DNA of 64,000 bases from Acanthaster planci. Lineage: Eukaryota; Echinodermata; Asteroidea; Valvatida; Acanthasteridae. The notes under the pieces are model-generated. The model did not search any database. It was given only the letters and a program-made list of their open reading frames with translations, and was not told the DNA's origin. The number at the start of each line of letters is the position of its first letter. Positions within the stretch are counted from its first letter, which is position 1. Shown piece after piece: positions 1 to 11,400 of the stretch. The stretch is from NCBI RefSeq assembly GCF_001949145.1, contig NW_019091364.1:3741964-3805963 (forward strand), in the 5' to 3' direction. Both the position numbers and the translations under genes were made by a program.

Positions 1-248
1 TTTGTGTGGTGCTGGCCTTTGCCATCTGCGTGTCACCGTTCGGCATAGCCTTAATGATACCGCCGAGCGATCCCTTCATCCCCTGGGCAGCCGCCATCTT
101 GGTCCTCAACAGCTGCGTCAACCCAATCATATACGCTACCAAGCACCCACACTTCAGGGACGTGTTTCGTCTTATGTTACGTTGCCAGTGCTCTACGATA
201 CGCCCGAAAAACAATTTTGTAAGACGGAATGTTATCAGGCGAAGATAG
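1..248 (+). CDS. Class A (rhodopsin-like) GPCR, C-terminal fragment (partial, enters from left edge)
   Basis: This is the 3' end of a seven-transmembrane receptor that starts outside the window. The reading frame runs from base 3 to TAG at 246-248 (81 residues). It shows a TM6-like segment (CVVLAFAICVSPFGIAL), a short loop, and TM7 ending in NPIIY, followed by ATKHPHF and a short tail with two cysteines (RCQC) that could be palmitoylated. The TM7 position that holds the retinal lysine in opsins is Val here, so it is not an opsin. TM7 and the following helix closely match the complete receptor at 2831-3895 (NPVIY-ATKHPHF), so the two are tandem paralogues on the same strand. There is no intron in the visible part. 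Ligand unknown. Confidence 0.85.
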   Translation, partial: CVVLAFAICVSPFGIALMIPPSDPFIPWAAAILVLNSCVNPIIYATKHPHFRDVFRLMLRCQCSTIRPKNNFVRRNVIRRR

Positions 249-2830
249 CCATTCATATTTAATCCTTATTAATTGTAATAATCTAAAAGCTAATTCTAAT
301 TGCCATACAAATCAAACACAGTTCCAAAATTCACGCGATACCGATGGTTAATAGGGCGATTAGACTTTTTGCTGCCGAAGGTTGTATTACATAGAAGAAA
401 AAATGCATTATTTACGAACGTCAATAGTCAATCAGATTTATGGCATTATTCACAAGTCGGGCTCATTGAATTAGAAGCGACTCCGAACCAAAGAACAGAG
501 ACGAAAGCAATGAAATAAGTTTCGTTATTCAACAAATGTCATATATCTTGATTATTTCAAATTTTGGGTTAATATATCTTAAGTGTTTTAGGCAACAGTT
601 TCAAACAACGAACCCAAAATAGTCTGGCATCATCCCCCATTCAATAGGATAGATTCTGGGGAAAAATTCAAGAATGCCTCCCCCGTGAACACATTCATTT
701 AGAGTTGTTAACAAAATTTACCCCCGATGAATATGAATTTATATTGCATTATGTACCCATTCTACTGCGTCTATAAAATGTAGTCAGCTGAAAAATAGAC
801 TTTTTCAAGAAAAAATGTTAAAATTGTAATTATACTAGCCACGACATAAGAAACTATACAAAAAAAAGAAAAACAAAATAAAATACAACGAAATGTGCAT
901 GTACATGCATGTGTGTGATGTTTATTGGTCAGTCGGTGTGGTTTGTTTGTTTTTTAAGTTTGGTTTTCATGATTTGGATAATTCATTATCAGACTTGCCC
1001 TTGACGAGTTGACATTAAAATCTAGCTAACGTTCACATCAAGTCAAAGACGGAAAGGCCGAGTTGTCAAAAGTATTAAGGTTGTCAACCATTTTGAAGCA
1101 TAATCAGCAAAATCAAATGATTAGTATTTGCTCTTTCTCAAAGAGGTATGGCATCATCTATAAAGAAACTAGTTTTTTATTACTTGCCAACTGGAACGCA
1201 TTATTTGGTGTTTTACAAAAGAAAAGGAATGAAAATGGTAGTAACAGCTTATCCCGTATTCGGCTAAGCTGTCACAGAAGCGGGAGGTAAATTAGTACAA
1301 ACAACGAACAAATTGAATATGAGACATTTTGTTCGTATTTACAGTGAAAGTACAAACGTAACCGACGGTTTTGTCTCAAGATGTGAGCTCGTGTTTCAAT
1401 GATGTATTAAATAGACAGAGGGTAGGGCGGGGGTTTAGGACTGCCATAAACTGGACTGTGTTGACCGCCTTGGCCCGGCGAAGGATAAAGTCGCTGTTTT
1501 TAAACTGAATTCATTTTTCTTTCAACAAGTTCAGAAATTAGCTTTCAAACGTGGCTCCACCTCCAGTGGTCTCTGATAGTGAATCTCCTCTCTTCAATAA
1601 AGTGTTTTATTGATTTAATAAACGGTATCTCCCAAAACAATGAAACTCGCAGAACACACTCAGTCACAAGAAAAACAAGGGGGCAGGGTGTGTCAGACCT
1701 CTTCTTCCATTTATACATAGAGTGCGGAACATGCGTGCGTTTAATATGTGTCCTGCAAGAGGGAACTTCCGGACATGATGCAGGGCTCTGGCTATATATT
1801 AACTTGGTAGCTCGCTCCTTTACCCGTAACACGATCAGGTATCGTGGAAACCAGTCATGGCAGCGCAGATTGTCGGGCAAAGAAACGGAAATTAAGCTTT
1901 GTTGTTATAAGGGAAGCTCGGTTCCGAATCGAAGCTGAGGAGGTCGGTGGAGTACTTGGTCTTGGCTGTATTTCACATCCAAAATCGTTTTGCAACTATC
2001 CTTTTGAGTAAAACAATAAAAGAGATACATTACAGAAAAAGAAACTCCTAGTGAACAGGCAGTGTGCAGCTGGATTGCTTCGGGAGCAGATTCTTCTACT
2101 GAATTGCGTAACAGAAGGATATCAAAGCAAATAGAAGGAAGACTCTACGGCAAGCGAAGGGATCCCAAGCGAGAATTAGCTAACTACTCATGGAACACAC
2201 AGCCATCCTGCACAACGGAGCAAAACAGTGAAACTCATGCATACACAAGAAGTCAGGTGGATACGCAAATGTGTTTTCTCGACCGCTATCACCTTTCAAA
2301 CTGATCGAGAGTGAAATATCTGCAGAGATTTACTAGCGGAAGTTCGACACATGACATTGGCCAGGCGACTTCGAAATTCCACGATCCAGTATTGACACAG
2401 GAATATGCAAACCAGGAAAAAAGCTTCTGAAACATATCTCGATGTCAGAGGTCCCGATTCCGTATAGGACATGTGACAGCACTACTCAAACGGTCCAACA
2501 CAACTTGACCAATGTTGTATCATCATCAGTCTACTTTTCCATTCCAGCCTCTTGCTCGTCATCAGTGACAACAAATATCATCATTGCCATAGAATTACGG
2601 GATATTTAACCTTTCGATGTTTCAGTCTCAGGTTTGATCGACCGTTATCATTTGTTCGTCCTTGAGTGAGCGTCCTCAGTTCCGGGAACCAAGGATAGGA
2701 GGCTGCAACGACTAGTGTGCAGCGTGATCACTCTGCTTCGCGACAACTTCAGTTTGGAGGGTCACAAGCAGTGCATGGAAACTCGAGTGGACGACGTAAT
2801 CGTTCGTTGATACATCGAGTTACCACGAAA
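249..2830. other. Intergenic region between two tandem GPCR genes
   Basis: AT-rich DNA between the two receptor paralogues. Only short open frames occur, with no recognisable protein or splice-framed exon. An AATAAA-like A-rich stretch near 870-885 could serve as the 3' end of the upstream receptor. The frame of the downstream receptor stays open back to 2717 without an upstream ATG, so the last part is probably its 5' UTR or promoter. I recognise nothing else here. Confidence 0.5.
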
Positions 2831-3895
2831 ATGGATGGCTGCAATGGCAGTTTTGATAATTCCTCATATCGCCAAGACACCGAGTTTGAATTTTGTGATA
2901 ACACACAACGGTTGATAGTAGCAATCCTCACCGCCGCGTGGTCTGCCATTGCCATTGTCAACAACAGTTTGGTTATAATAGCAGTGATGCTGACGAAGAG
3001 GTTGAGAACACCCACTAACGTTTTCATCGTGAACCTGAGTGTGGCGGACCTACTTACCGGGTTCTTCTTCGCCTGGCAGGTCCTGGCAGTCGTCGGTCCG
3101 GACGGCTGGCCCTTACCGGACTGGGTATGCTCTGTTGTCTCGGTTGGCAGCACCACCGGAATAGGGTGCAGCATCCACACGCTTGGCTTCATAGCTCTGA
3201 ACCGTCTGCTTCTGGTCACCAAGCCCTTGCCGTTTTATCGGGCCGTGTACACCTGTAAGAAAATGGCTGTTATGATTACCGTGACCTGGTTGGTGCCTCT
3301 CCTAACAGCAACGCTGCCGGGCATCTTCGGTCTTGTGGAACTAGGCTACGATAACAAGTACAAGTTTTGCACCTTCGACGACAGCTTAAAAATGGCGGTT
3401 TGGTACGACTACATCATTGTCTTAGTGAACTATCCCGTGCCCCTTTTGGTCCTGATTGTCAGCTACGGGAAAATCTGCAGGCACATCAAGCAGCATTCCA
3501 CCAAACGAGTTCAGTTTGTAAACGTGGCTTGGAAGACAGCAAGAGCCCGACGACAAACCCAGGTCCAAATAGACATCACTAAGAACACGTTCTACGTTGT
3601 GTGCGCGTTCATCGTGTGCTTCACGCCCTACGCCATTTGCATCTTGGTGGAGCCCCTGAACCCGGCAGTGCCGTACACCGCAACTATTCTCCTTCTCAAC
3701 AGTTGGATCAACCCTGTCATCTACGCCACGAAGCATCCCCACTTCAAGGAGATTTTCAAGTCCATATGCTGCTGCCGGTGCTCCGAGATACCGGAACCGA
3801 CTATCGCATTCTTACGCGTCATCAGAGCGAAGTCTTCGGTCGATCAAAGCCCTGACGAATACGAAACTGGAAAGATGTCGATGGAACCAGTCTAG
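2831..3895 (+). CDS. Complete intronless class A orphan GPCR (moody/melatonin-receptor-like group)
   Basis: Encodes a 354-residue seven-transmembrane receptor. The first in-frame ATG (2831) precedes two N-glycosylation sequons (NGS at 5-7, NSS at 10-12), as expected for an extracellular N terminus. TM1 is ~28-53 (VNNSLVI), TM2 ~64-86 (LSVADL), and TM3 ~101-126 starts after C100, which should bond to C180 in loop 2. TM4 holds W153, TM5 ~192-215 has prolines 202 and 204, TM6 ~253-275 carries CFTP, and TM7 ends in NPVIY (294-298). A CCC cluster at 313-315 is a likely palmitoylation site. The usual D/ERY motif is NRL (124-126), followed by VTKP. This TKP signature resembles the moody/melatonin-like orphan receptors expanded in invertebrates; that placement is from memory. 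No opsin lysine. AATAAA signals follow at 4175 and 4187. Confidence 0.9.
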   Translation: MDGCNGSFDNSSYRQDTEFEFCDNTQRLIVAILTAAWSAIAIVNNSLVIIAVMLTKRLRTPTNVFIVNLSVADLLTGFFFAWQVLAVVGPDGWPLPDWVCSVVSVGSTTGIGCSIHTLGFIALNRLLLVTKPLPFYRAVYTCKKMAVMITVTWLVPLLTATLPGIFGLVELGYDNKYKFCTFDDSLKMAVWYDYIIVLVNYPVPLLVLIVSYGKICRHIKQHSTKRVQFVNVAWKTARARRQTQVQIDITKNTFYVVCAFIVCFTPYAICILVEPLNPAVPYTATILLLNSWINPVIYATKHPHFKEIFKSICCCRCSEIPEPTIAFLRVIRAKSSVDQSPDEYETGKMSMEPV

Positions 3896-4174
3896 CAACT
3901 GATAAAAACGTCCAAATGCATACAAAGGCACAGCGCTATACATAATGATTGCAAAGTCGACTTATACACATACACTGCATGTGTAGCTTCAATTGTTCAT
4001 AAAGTTTTACTTTAGATGTAAAATCAGATTCAGCTCGAGCATGAGTCGTTTTGTAATGACGAAAACAGCATGGTCGATATAAGGAAGTTATTTTCAATTT
4101 GCATTGTAAAGATGGGCAGAAGAATTTTAGCCTCCAAAGTACATGTATGTTCAAAAGGTGAACTAGTATTTGCC

Positions 4175-4192
4175 AATAAAGAAACCAATAAA
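4175..4192 (+). other. Two overlapping-range AATAAA polyadenylation signals for the GPCR gene
   Basis: AATAAA occurs at 4175-4180 and again at 4187-4192, about 280-300 bases after the receptor stop codon on the same strand. They are good candidates for the 3' end of the intronless GPCR transcript. Confidence 0.5.
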
Positions 4193-4472
4193 ACGGCTTT
4201 GAAAAAAAAATCCTCACAGACAACCGATCTCTGTGATGAGTACAAATCTGTCAGCACTAAAGAACAGAACTGCAGAGCCCGAGTGCCATAAAACCGAACT
4301 CGCAAGACACATTCACATTTGAGTTCTTGCTTTGAGTTACATCAGACACACACTTCGGGTTATACCAATCATATTAAATATGATTAACGTCACGATCTGA
4401 CATGGCAAAACTTTCATTAGATTTTCCTGTTAGCGATTATGGCGTGCGATTTTTTGCGAGGTGATTCGTCTC

Positions 4473-4518
4473 CTGACGACAGACGGAGCATACTGCCCGA
4501 AACGTGGAGTACCGCGTC
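4473..4518 (+). ncRNA. Degenerate hammerhead-ribozyme-like core
   Basis: The order of conserved blocks fits a type I hammerhead. CTGACGA is at 4473-4479, a stem II region with loop AGCATA follows, then GAAA at 4499-4502. Stem III is CGTGG / CCGCG (4503-4507 with 4512-4516, one G.T pair) with loop AGTA, then TC at 4517-4518 as the would-be cleavage site. Stem II is imperfect and stem I pairing is weak, so this copy is probably inactive. Such motifs are known in Penelope-like retroelements and retrozymes of invertebrates; no reverse transcriptase frame is seen nearby. Confidence 0.35.
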
Positions 4519-5239
4519 TGGTTCTTTTCAGAACCACACATACAAAAGAAATATCTCTGCATGGTGCTACCGCAAACCTTTTTGGAACTTTTCATGCCCT
4601 ATGCATGAAAAGCTTCACAGGTCATGTGAGATGATTTATATTTTCTCAAAGTGTGACTTTGGTGTTCAGTTTGATCAATATGTCTATTTCATGAGCCATA
4701 AAGGTTTCATGACATGAAATGTACACAAAAACGTAGTTTGTGGGAACTCTGCGTTGTCTCCGAATAAGTAGTGTTCAAAGCATTTCTGTCAGTACATGTA
4801 CATTGTACATGTATTTCAAAGGACAGAACTGACACAACGGAGGGCGCCCTGCGATGTCACTTTGACACACACTCCAAATATTTTTTTTGTGTATTACGTG
4901 TTACTTCTGGACCCAAAAAGACAAAGAAAATGATTGGAAAAACCCACATCACACATCTAGCAAATTTCTGATGGTGAATTTTAACTGTCCCACGTGACTT
5001 TAAATACATGTACATATATATGGACATCCATGCCCATCCACGTAAAACAATTGGGCAACGAACACCTTTAAACGCAAACACAAAAGGCTGAACGAATGTG
5101 ACGGGAAATCGAATAAAAACTATTTATTACATGCACCTATCTCTTATAGCCTTCACACAGGCTTAGCAGTCGGTTTTGTGTTTGACACCGTACAGTACCT
5201 AAACGAGCGTTTAGTAAAATTAGTATAAAATGCTCTGCG

Positions 5240-5415
5240 AATACAGGCGATTCACAACAGTGCGCCTCTACGAGTTTGCAACGCGTTGACTAACCACATT
5301 ACGCCAAATCTGTCGACCCAGTGAGCGTTTGGAAAGGGTCGACAGATTTCGCGCACTGTGATTGGTCAACGCGTTGCAAACTCTTGGAGACGTACTATTG
5401 TGAATCGACCGTATT
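5240..5415. mobile_element. Palindromic MITE, copy 1
   Basis: A ~176 bp imperfect palindrome. The left arm reads from AATACAGGCGATTCAC through GTTTGCAACGCGTTG to AAATCTGTCGACC; the right arm is its reverse complement, ending GTGAATCGACCGTATT. The loop is about 20 bases (around 5323-5337). A second copy with the same arms and loop is at 37717-37897. There is no coding capacity, so this is a non-autonomous foldback element. Target-site duplication not resolved. Confidence 0.75.
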
Positions 5416-7619
5416 AGAGAGGAGGGTTTTGGTTTCCAGGAAGAACAAACAGTCGATGACACAATTTGAGATCTGTCGGCACGACAATGGACATATCTTA
5501 CTCTGCAGACTTCTTTTCAGCCTGAAAATCAAAAACAGTCTCGTACACTTCAAATTTCTGAGGAGCTCGAGAGCAACTTAATAACACAGTTAAAATAGAG
5601 TGAAAAGCTCATAAAGATAAGTAAAAAACCTTTGAAATATTTATTTGCTCAGTAAATTTTTCTCATAGGCTAACAGAGCCAATTCCAATATATGGTTATT
5701 TCTATTAGCTACTACATGAGCATTAATGCCTGCAAAACAAAAAAAGTTGTCACCGAAAGTACATCAACCATGTACATGTTATTATGATTTAAACATAAAG
5801 TTAAAATTATACCTTTCGATTTTTCAAAGCCAAGGTTAAACATGCTGAAACTAAACTGAGCCAGCAACAAACTGTTTGTGGTGAGTACAGAAAATAAAAC
5901 TAAAGTGGCATGCAGGTTCAATGAGACCATAAAACAATGGTAGAATATGGAAATTAGTAGAATGCCTTGCTCTTTTAAACAATGATTTATAAGTATGAAC
6001 AACATAAACGTGTTACTTGTCAGTAGCTTTTGTTTGGTTAGTATACGGAAACATTTAGTTTCGAAAGAGAAAAGAAGCTAATGAGTTTATTGTTTTATTA
6101 AAATCAGCCAGGTATTTCAACAGCCTGTGCCCAATCTGAGGCGTGTCAGAGGTCATTGACCTTGCTCAACGTCTTTTTGTTTCTCTTTTGATTTCATGTA
6201 CACATAAGTTTTTGGATACGCTGTGCCATTATGAACAAAAAGCGCACAACGCTAATTGATCTCGAGTCTGCGATATACTTTACATTATCATAAGCACACA
6301 GCCTACAGGTGTATGTACATGTACACTGTACTTCCAAAAATTGTACTCATGTATTATGCACAAGCAAACATTCGTCATCAAATAATACATGTGAATCAAA
6401 CTTAATAAAGGGCTACTCCAGCTTTTTGATAAAAAATTAACTGAATTAATTCTGAAAAATGTAACCTATGAAAATGAACACTAACAGCAACAATGTCAAA
6501 GTATACTAAATGATAAATTAAAAACATCAACAACAGTGTGAAACTGACTTATTCAAAAGGATATTCTTTAATATTCAGCGCAAACAGAGCCGCAAAATGA
6601 AAATCAAACAAACGTGGATATATGCTACAAAGAGAGCTCCAACAAGGTTGAATTATGTCAAACTTTTTTTCTATTGCTTAAAATGTGTCACAGGGTCTCA
6701 GAAAACAAATTGACACACCAAAGAGAAGACAAAGCAATTCAAACAATCATCTTATTTTTTACAAGCTTGTGACATGAGCATTGTGCAGTACATGTAACTA
6801 ACTAACTCCAAAGTTCAGATGCAAAACTACATGTATCAGCACTGTCCTCAACTCAAGATTAACCCTACTCCAACAGGTTGTCTGATATTGATTGATTCAT
6901 CGCTACAGGGCATTATCTCCGTTGACCAATGTTTCAATACACTTTCCAAAACACTTGAACAAACCTGTAACTGAATGGCCTGTTAATGGGCAAAGGTTAA
7001 TTGGAAGGGTATCAACGTCTCAATTTCAAGTACAGAGAGAGTGGGACAGGCTTCTAGCACCAATTCTAAATTAAGACAAATTAAGACAAATCAGGGGAAA
7101 ACACCTTGCGTCCACAGTGCACAAAACACTGATTCATCACGGAAGTCTCAGTTAGAAAAACACTTCATGTATTTCAACAGTTTCAAAGGGACAAAGCTCT
7201 TTGTCACAAGTCAGGGGGATTTCTAGCAAATGTCCTGGGCCAGAGTTGTGTGGAGAGATTTATAATTTCGAGATGAAAACATTTGAAAACTATCCCTACA
7301 AACTAATCCATTGCAAAAATGTGCCAATAGTACACATGGCTTTATAGGATGCATCGAGCTCCATGCCACGTCCCATCAAAAATGACTCTGACCAGAGTGA
7401 TCTGAGGGTAGTCATTTTGGTTTTCAGCAGGTGAGTTTGTCAGCCCGATTTTTTAATTGTGGTGTGTGACTGTTCACACCAGAAGTAATGCTTGTGCAGA
7501 ATTCCGTCCAAAGGCTGAAGTAATTCAGAGGATACACCTACATTGTGCCGTCTAAAACAGCAAGGGTTAAGTTGCTATGAACTTCTTACCTACATGTACC
7601 GGTACATGTACTGATACTT

Positions 7620-8056
7620 TAGGGCTGAGTCAATTCGAATAACTCACTATTCGAATATTCGACCTTCGGTCGTACCGACCGATAGATTGTTGATGAACAA
7701 ACCATACACAAAATCAGTTGCAATAATGCATACAATTGTGCATTATGAATAATATAAAATGTAATAGCTTCTCGAATCTAGGAGTATCTCCAAGATTTAG
7801 GAGATGAACAATACTTTTTGCTAAGTTGAAAATTTGTGTTCATTTTAAATTGTTTAATGAATAATTAACTTTTTGAATCGCTTTTCATTTAAATCTGCTT
7901 GAAACAAGCTTCCATAGTGTAATTTTGTTCTCATTTAAAGCAAAAGAAAATGTTCCCTTCCTTTTTATGAATTTCTCATTCAAATATTCACATTCAGAAA
8001 ATACCATTCAAATATTTGATAATCGATCAAATATTCGGATATTCAGCACAGCCCTA
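7620..8056. mobile_element. hAT-like MITE downstream of the DUF1295 gene
   Basis: A 437 bp element starts TAGGGCTGAGTCAATTCGAA and ends GATATTCAGCACAGCCCTA, giving terminal inverted repeats with the outer block TAGGGCTG / CAGCCCTA and ATTCGAATA-like repeats inside. The flanking 8-mers TGATACTT (7612-7619) and CGGTACTT (8057-8064) agree at 6 of 8 positions, as expected for an old 8-bp hAT target duplication. It lies about 70 bp past the DUF1295 stop codon, so it may be in that gene's 3' UTR. No transposase frame. Confidence 0.6.
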
Positions 8057-8126
8057 CGGTACTTCTTTGGTAATCACCTTCTTGTGGTTTCCTGATAAAA
8101 ATCAACTGTTGCCACTCAAAATGTGA

Positions 8127-8402
8127 TCACCAGAATTTGGGCCAGAGCACAGGTGTCTTTTTCAGATACTCCTGGTACAAGTTGGAGTTGCCCCATTTCT
8201 TCAACCCGTACCTCTCCAGAAGGGGGATGCCACTCACCCGGGTCAGCAGCAAGTAGACAAAGATCGGGGAGATGACGCTGAGGTACTGTTTCCCTGTCAT
8301 GACCGAGGAAGCGGAAATGTAAAGTCCCGCCCACAGGATAATCTCTCCAAGGTAGTTGGGGTGACGACTTATACTCCATAGGCCAGTGTTGATGAACTTA
8401 CC
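8127..8402 (-). CDS. DUF1295 gene, exon 5 (last)
   Basis: Acceptor AAAACAG precedes 8402. The exon encodes residues 175-265, beginning GKFINTGLWSISRHPNYLGE and ending VLWPKFW then stop. It carries the family signature and the C-terminal conserved block, joined in phase 0. Confidence 0.88.
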   Translation of the reverse strand, partial: GKFINTGLWSISRHPNYLGEIILWAGLYISASSVMTGKQYLSVISPIFVYLLLTRVSGIPLLERYGLKKWGNSNLYQEYLKKTPVLWPKFW

Positions 8403-11400
8403 CTGTTTTGTAGGTATATAAAATAATATACAGCACAAATCGAAACAAAACCAAAAATACAACACTCAGCCAGCTTTGAAAAATTCATACATACAGGTAT
8501 ATTGTTTACCGAAAATGGATCACTTGGGAGACATTCCAATAGGAACGTGCACAAACACGTACAACATGCACATTTTTCAAACTTTACCGTCCCATAATTC
8601 AATATTCCCTCATCCGATCTAAACCAAACTTTGCATGTTTTCCTTTCAGACCCTAATCTATCATCTCTCAAAATGTGGTTGATAAAAAATTTTCCTTCTT
8701 TTGGTTGTTGGAGATTTAGGGAGACATTGAAATGTCTCCCTTATGACCGATGTCTCCCTAATGTTGAAAAATTCACCACAAAATGTCTCCCAAGTGACCT
8801 ACATGTATTTGGAAATATATACATGTGCACATACTGTACTTTGTACAACATCCACAGACAAATTAAATTATGTCCTTTTTATACCATTCTTTTCAATGCT
8901 TGAGGAAGAATGGAGAAATGTACAGTCATGTGCGTGTTTCAGACTGTAAACATAAAAAAATGTGAGTTAAAAAAACCAGGAACCAGCTAGAGTTTTTGTC
9001 CATTTGCAGGACTTTTGCTCCTAGGAGTCGTGCACTGCAACTGAGCATTCGATTAGGGTGCCCGGGGCCTGACCTTTTCGTAGGCCTGTTAATTCTTCTC
9101 TCGTTAAACCTGAATCATTTCTGTCAATTTTCTGTGCCAATGAATAAGCAATCGAAGAGCACTTTATGCCAACATGATTATGGTGGCTACAAAGAGCTAA
9201 GGGCTGAAGTACCCTTTGGATGCTTAGCCAACAGTAGAATGCACGTCCTAACTACACAATGTAGAATGCAGATGGCACTAGTCACTGCAAGTAGTGAGTG
9301 ACCTTTATGTTAGAGATTTATACAGTAAGAGCCAGTAATAAACGACTGTGTACACACACTAGTGGATTGCACTTATATAGTCAGTGTACAGTGTGTATGA
9401 GACCCATTTTCCGCAGTAAATTTAATCTGAATGAATCTGAAAAGCAAAAGCGGAGAGTAGCACACATACCGTATTGTCTGGGTCGGCTCTGAAAACTGCT
9501 TTCTGGTAGTCTGCTACAATCTCAAGGAGGAGCCCTACAACAAACATTCCCCATCCAACGTAGTCCCTCTTGGTCAGGGGCCTGTCGTTCGTCTGAGCAT
9601 TCAGGATCTGAGTTGGGAGCAGTGTCAGCCACACCCACACAGCTTGAGAAAAAAAGAAGACAGGAACATTCAAGTTGAAGTCAGTAACTGGACTGACGTC
9701 TACGTGTACTTGACTCCATATCAGCACATACTTGTACATGTATATACATGTACCGTATAAGTATAGTCATGTGACTGTCATACTTGATGTAAGCAATCCC
9801 AATTTACAGAATACTTGCAGAACTAATCCTTTTTACAACTTTTTATGAAGGAGTTAAAGAATAAAAGGGTTGGAATATTTTCCTTTCTTACTGGGGTATC
9901 AGTCCGTTAGTTCAACTCAGGAGCAGGAGTGGCTTGAGACAAGCACAATGTCTGACATGTCACTTATGAGACTCATTTTCAGCAGAATCTGCACAAACCT
10001 TTGGCCTCTATACAGCTGAAGTGCACAGGACAGACACTGCCCCAAAGATGTAGCAATGTGGGCATTGTCTATGAGCCCCAAACTGGACCAAGAGAGGGTA
10101 CAATTTTCCTAACAATGGAGGTTCCTTTAGCGGGAACTGCACCTCACAGGTTCACAAACAGAATAAAATGATCACTTTTTTCTACCACAAAATAAGCAAT
10201 CTCCCAAACAACATGGCTATTTTTCAACTGATGAGGGGGTGCTTCTGCTCAAGGCAGATATTGGGGTATCGAATGATAATTTCATAGGCACTGACATTTC
10301 AGACAGAAACAGACAGAGGTGAAATTAGGTTTACAGATTTGGCCTAATCAAAATGCCGTGTTTCACGTTTTGAAATGTTAATATTCCAGATCTAGGGTTG
10401 CTCAGTGTAACAAAATGGAACAGTCCTGATCAAAGGCGGTAATCCTTTGCTGAATGTAAAACTTGTGTATGTACATGTACATGGATGGCACGCTGTGTCA
10501 AAATGCACAGTTTGAGAAGAGGCTGGTGTTTACAACAATTATTTCCTGATGATGGCCAGTTCTGCAAATTCATGGTTGTGCATGAAAATGCCGTTAAATG
10601 AAACTAACCTCGAGCATATTTAACAAATTTGCTAGAGCTTGCATGCACGGGGGAAGTCATATGTGGTAACACCACTGCACCATGTACACTCTGCCTCATG
10701 AATCAGCATAATATACCTCAGTTAGACCTGTACCACTCACAATACAGATCTGTGAAAATTAGCTGCAAAACAGAGAGCCCATCAAGTTTATGATGCAACT
10801 GACCTCTTCTGCAACAAGGCAATTTATTAAGATCACCTGCACATATCCTTACCTTGCATTGTCCAGAAAAAGAAGAAGAGACCAAGATTATTCTTTGCCT
10901 GTCGGAAGCGGCGATCTTCTCCCTCATTCAATACACGGCTGAACAGATACATGCCGAGTCTACAAGAAAGAAAGAAACATACATACATGTATGTCAACAT
11001 CTTATTAAGCATAAATTTAGGTTTAATTTTTTTCAGAATGAAGGAAACAAAAGTGATAGTAATGATAATGCAGTAGAAATGAACCCATGAAGAAAACATT
11101 CACAGAAAGAAAGCAGTCCAAGTAGCACTACACATTTACAACAGCCAATTTGTTTTTCTTTCAAAAACAAACGCAAGTGTTGATGGCCCTCCGTGATCAT
11201 GGATTTGTACATACTTCTTGTTAAAATCCAACTTCACGTTAGATCTGCACGCATTAATAATATTTCCCGTAAATAATTGAGCCTCAACATCTATTGCCTT
11301 TCATTAAATTTTATGGGCAACTTTCCCGTTAGAATCCTGAATCCCCCGATGTCCACGAAGTCCTGTAGTATTTTGATGTTCTCAGGTTGCACAGGTGAGT

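Larger units (their letters stand above)
3896..8126. other. Intergenic region between GPCR and DUF1295 gene, rich in repeat relics
   Basis: No recognisable gene. It holds the GPCR poly(A) signals, a degenerate hammerhead-like motif (4473-4518), a 10-bp-arm hairpin CTTTTCATGC / GCATGAAAAG near 4587-4612, a palindromic MITE (5240-5415), several TACATGTA clusters (4790-4812, 5006, 6313, 7590-7610) and a hAT-like MITE (7620-8056). The rest, including 5416-7619, is AT-rich sequence with short spurious frames only. Confidence 0.5.

Noticed and set aside
1..248. Opsin
   Set aside because: The TM7 retinal-lysine position is Val in this fragment, and the complete paralogue also lacks it.
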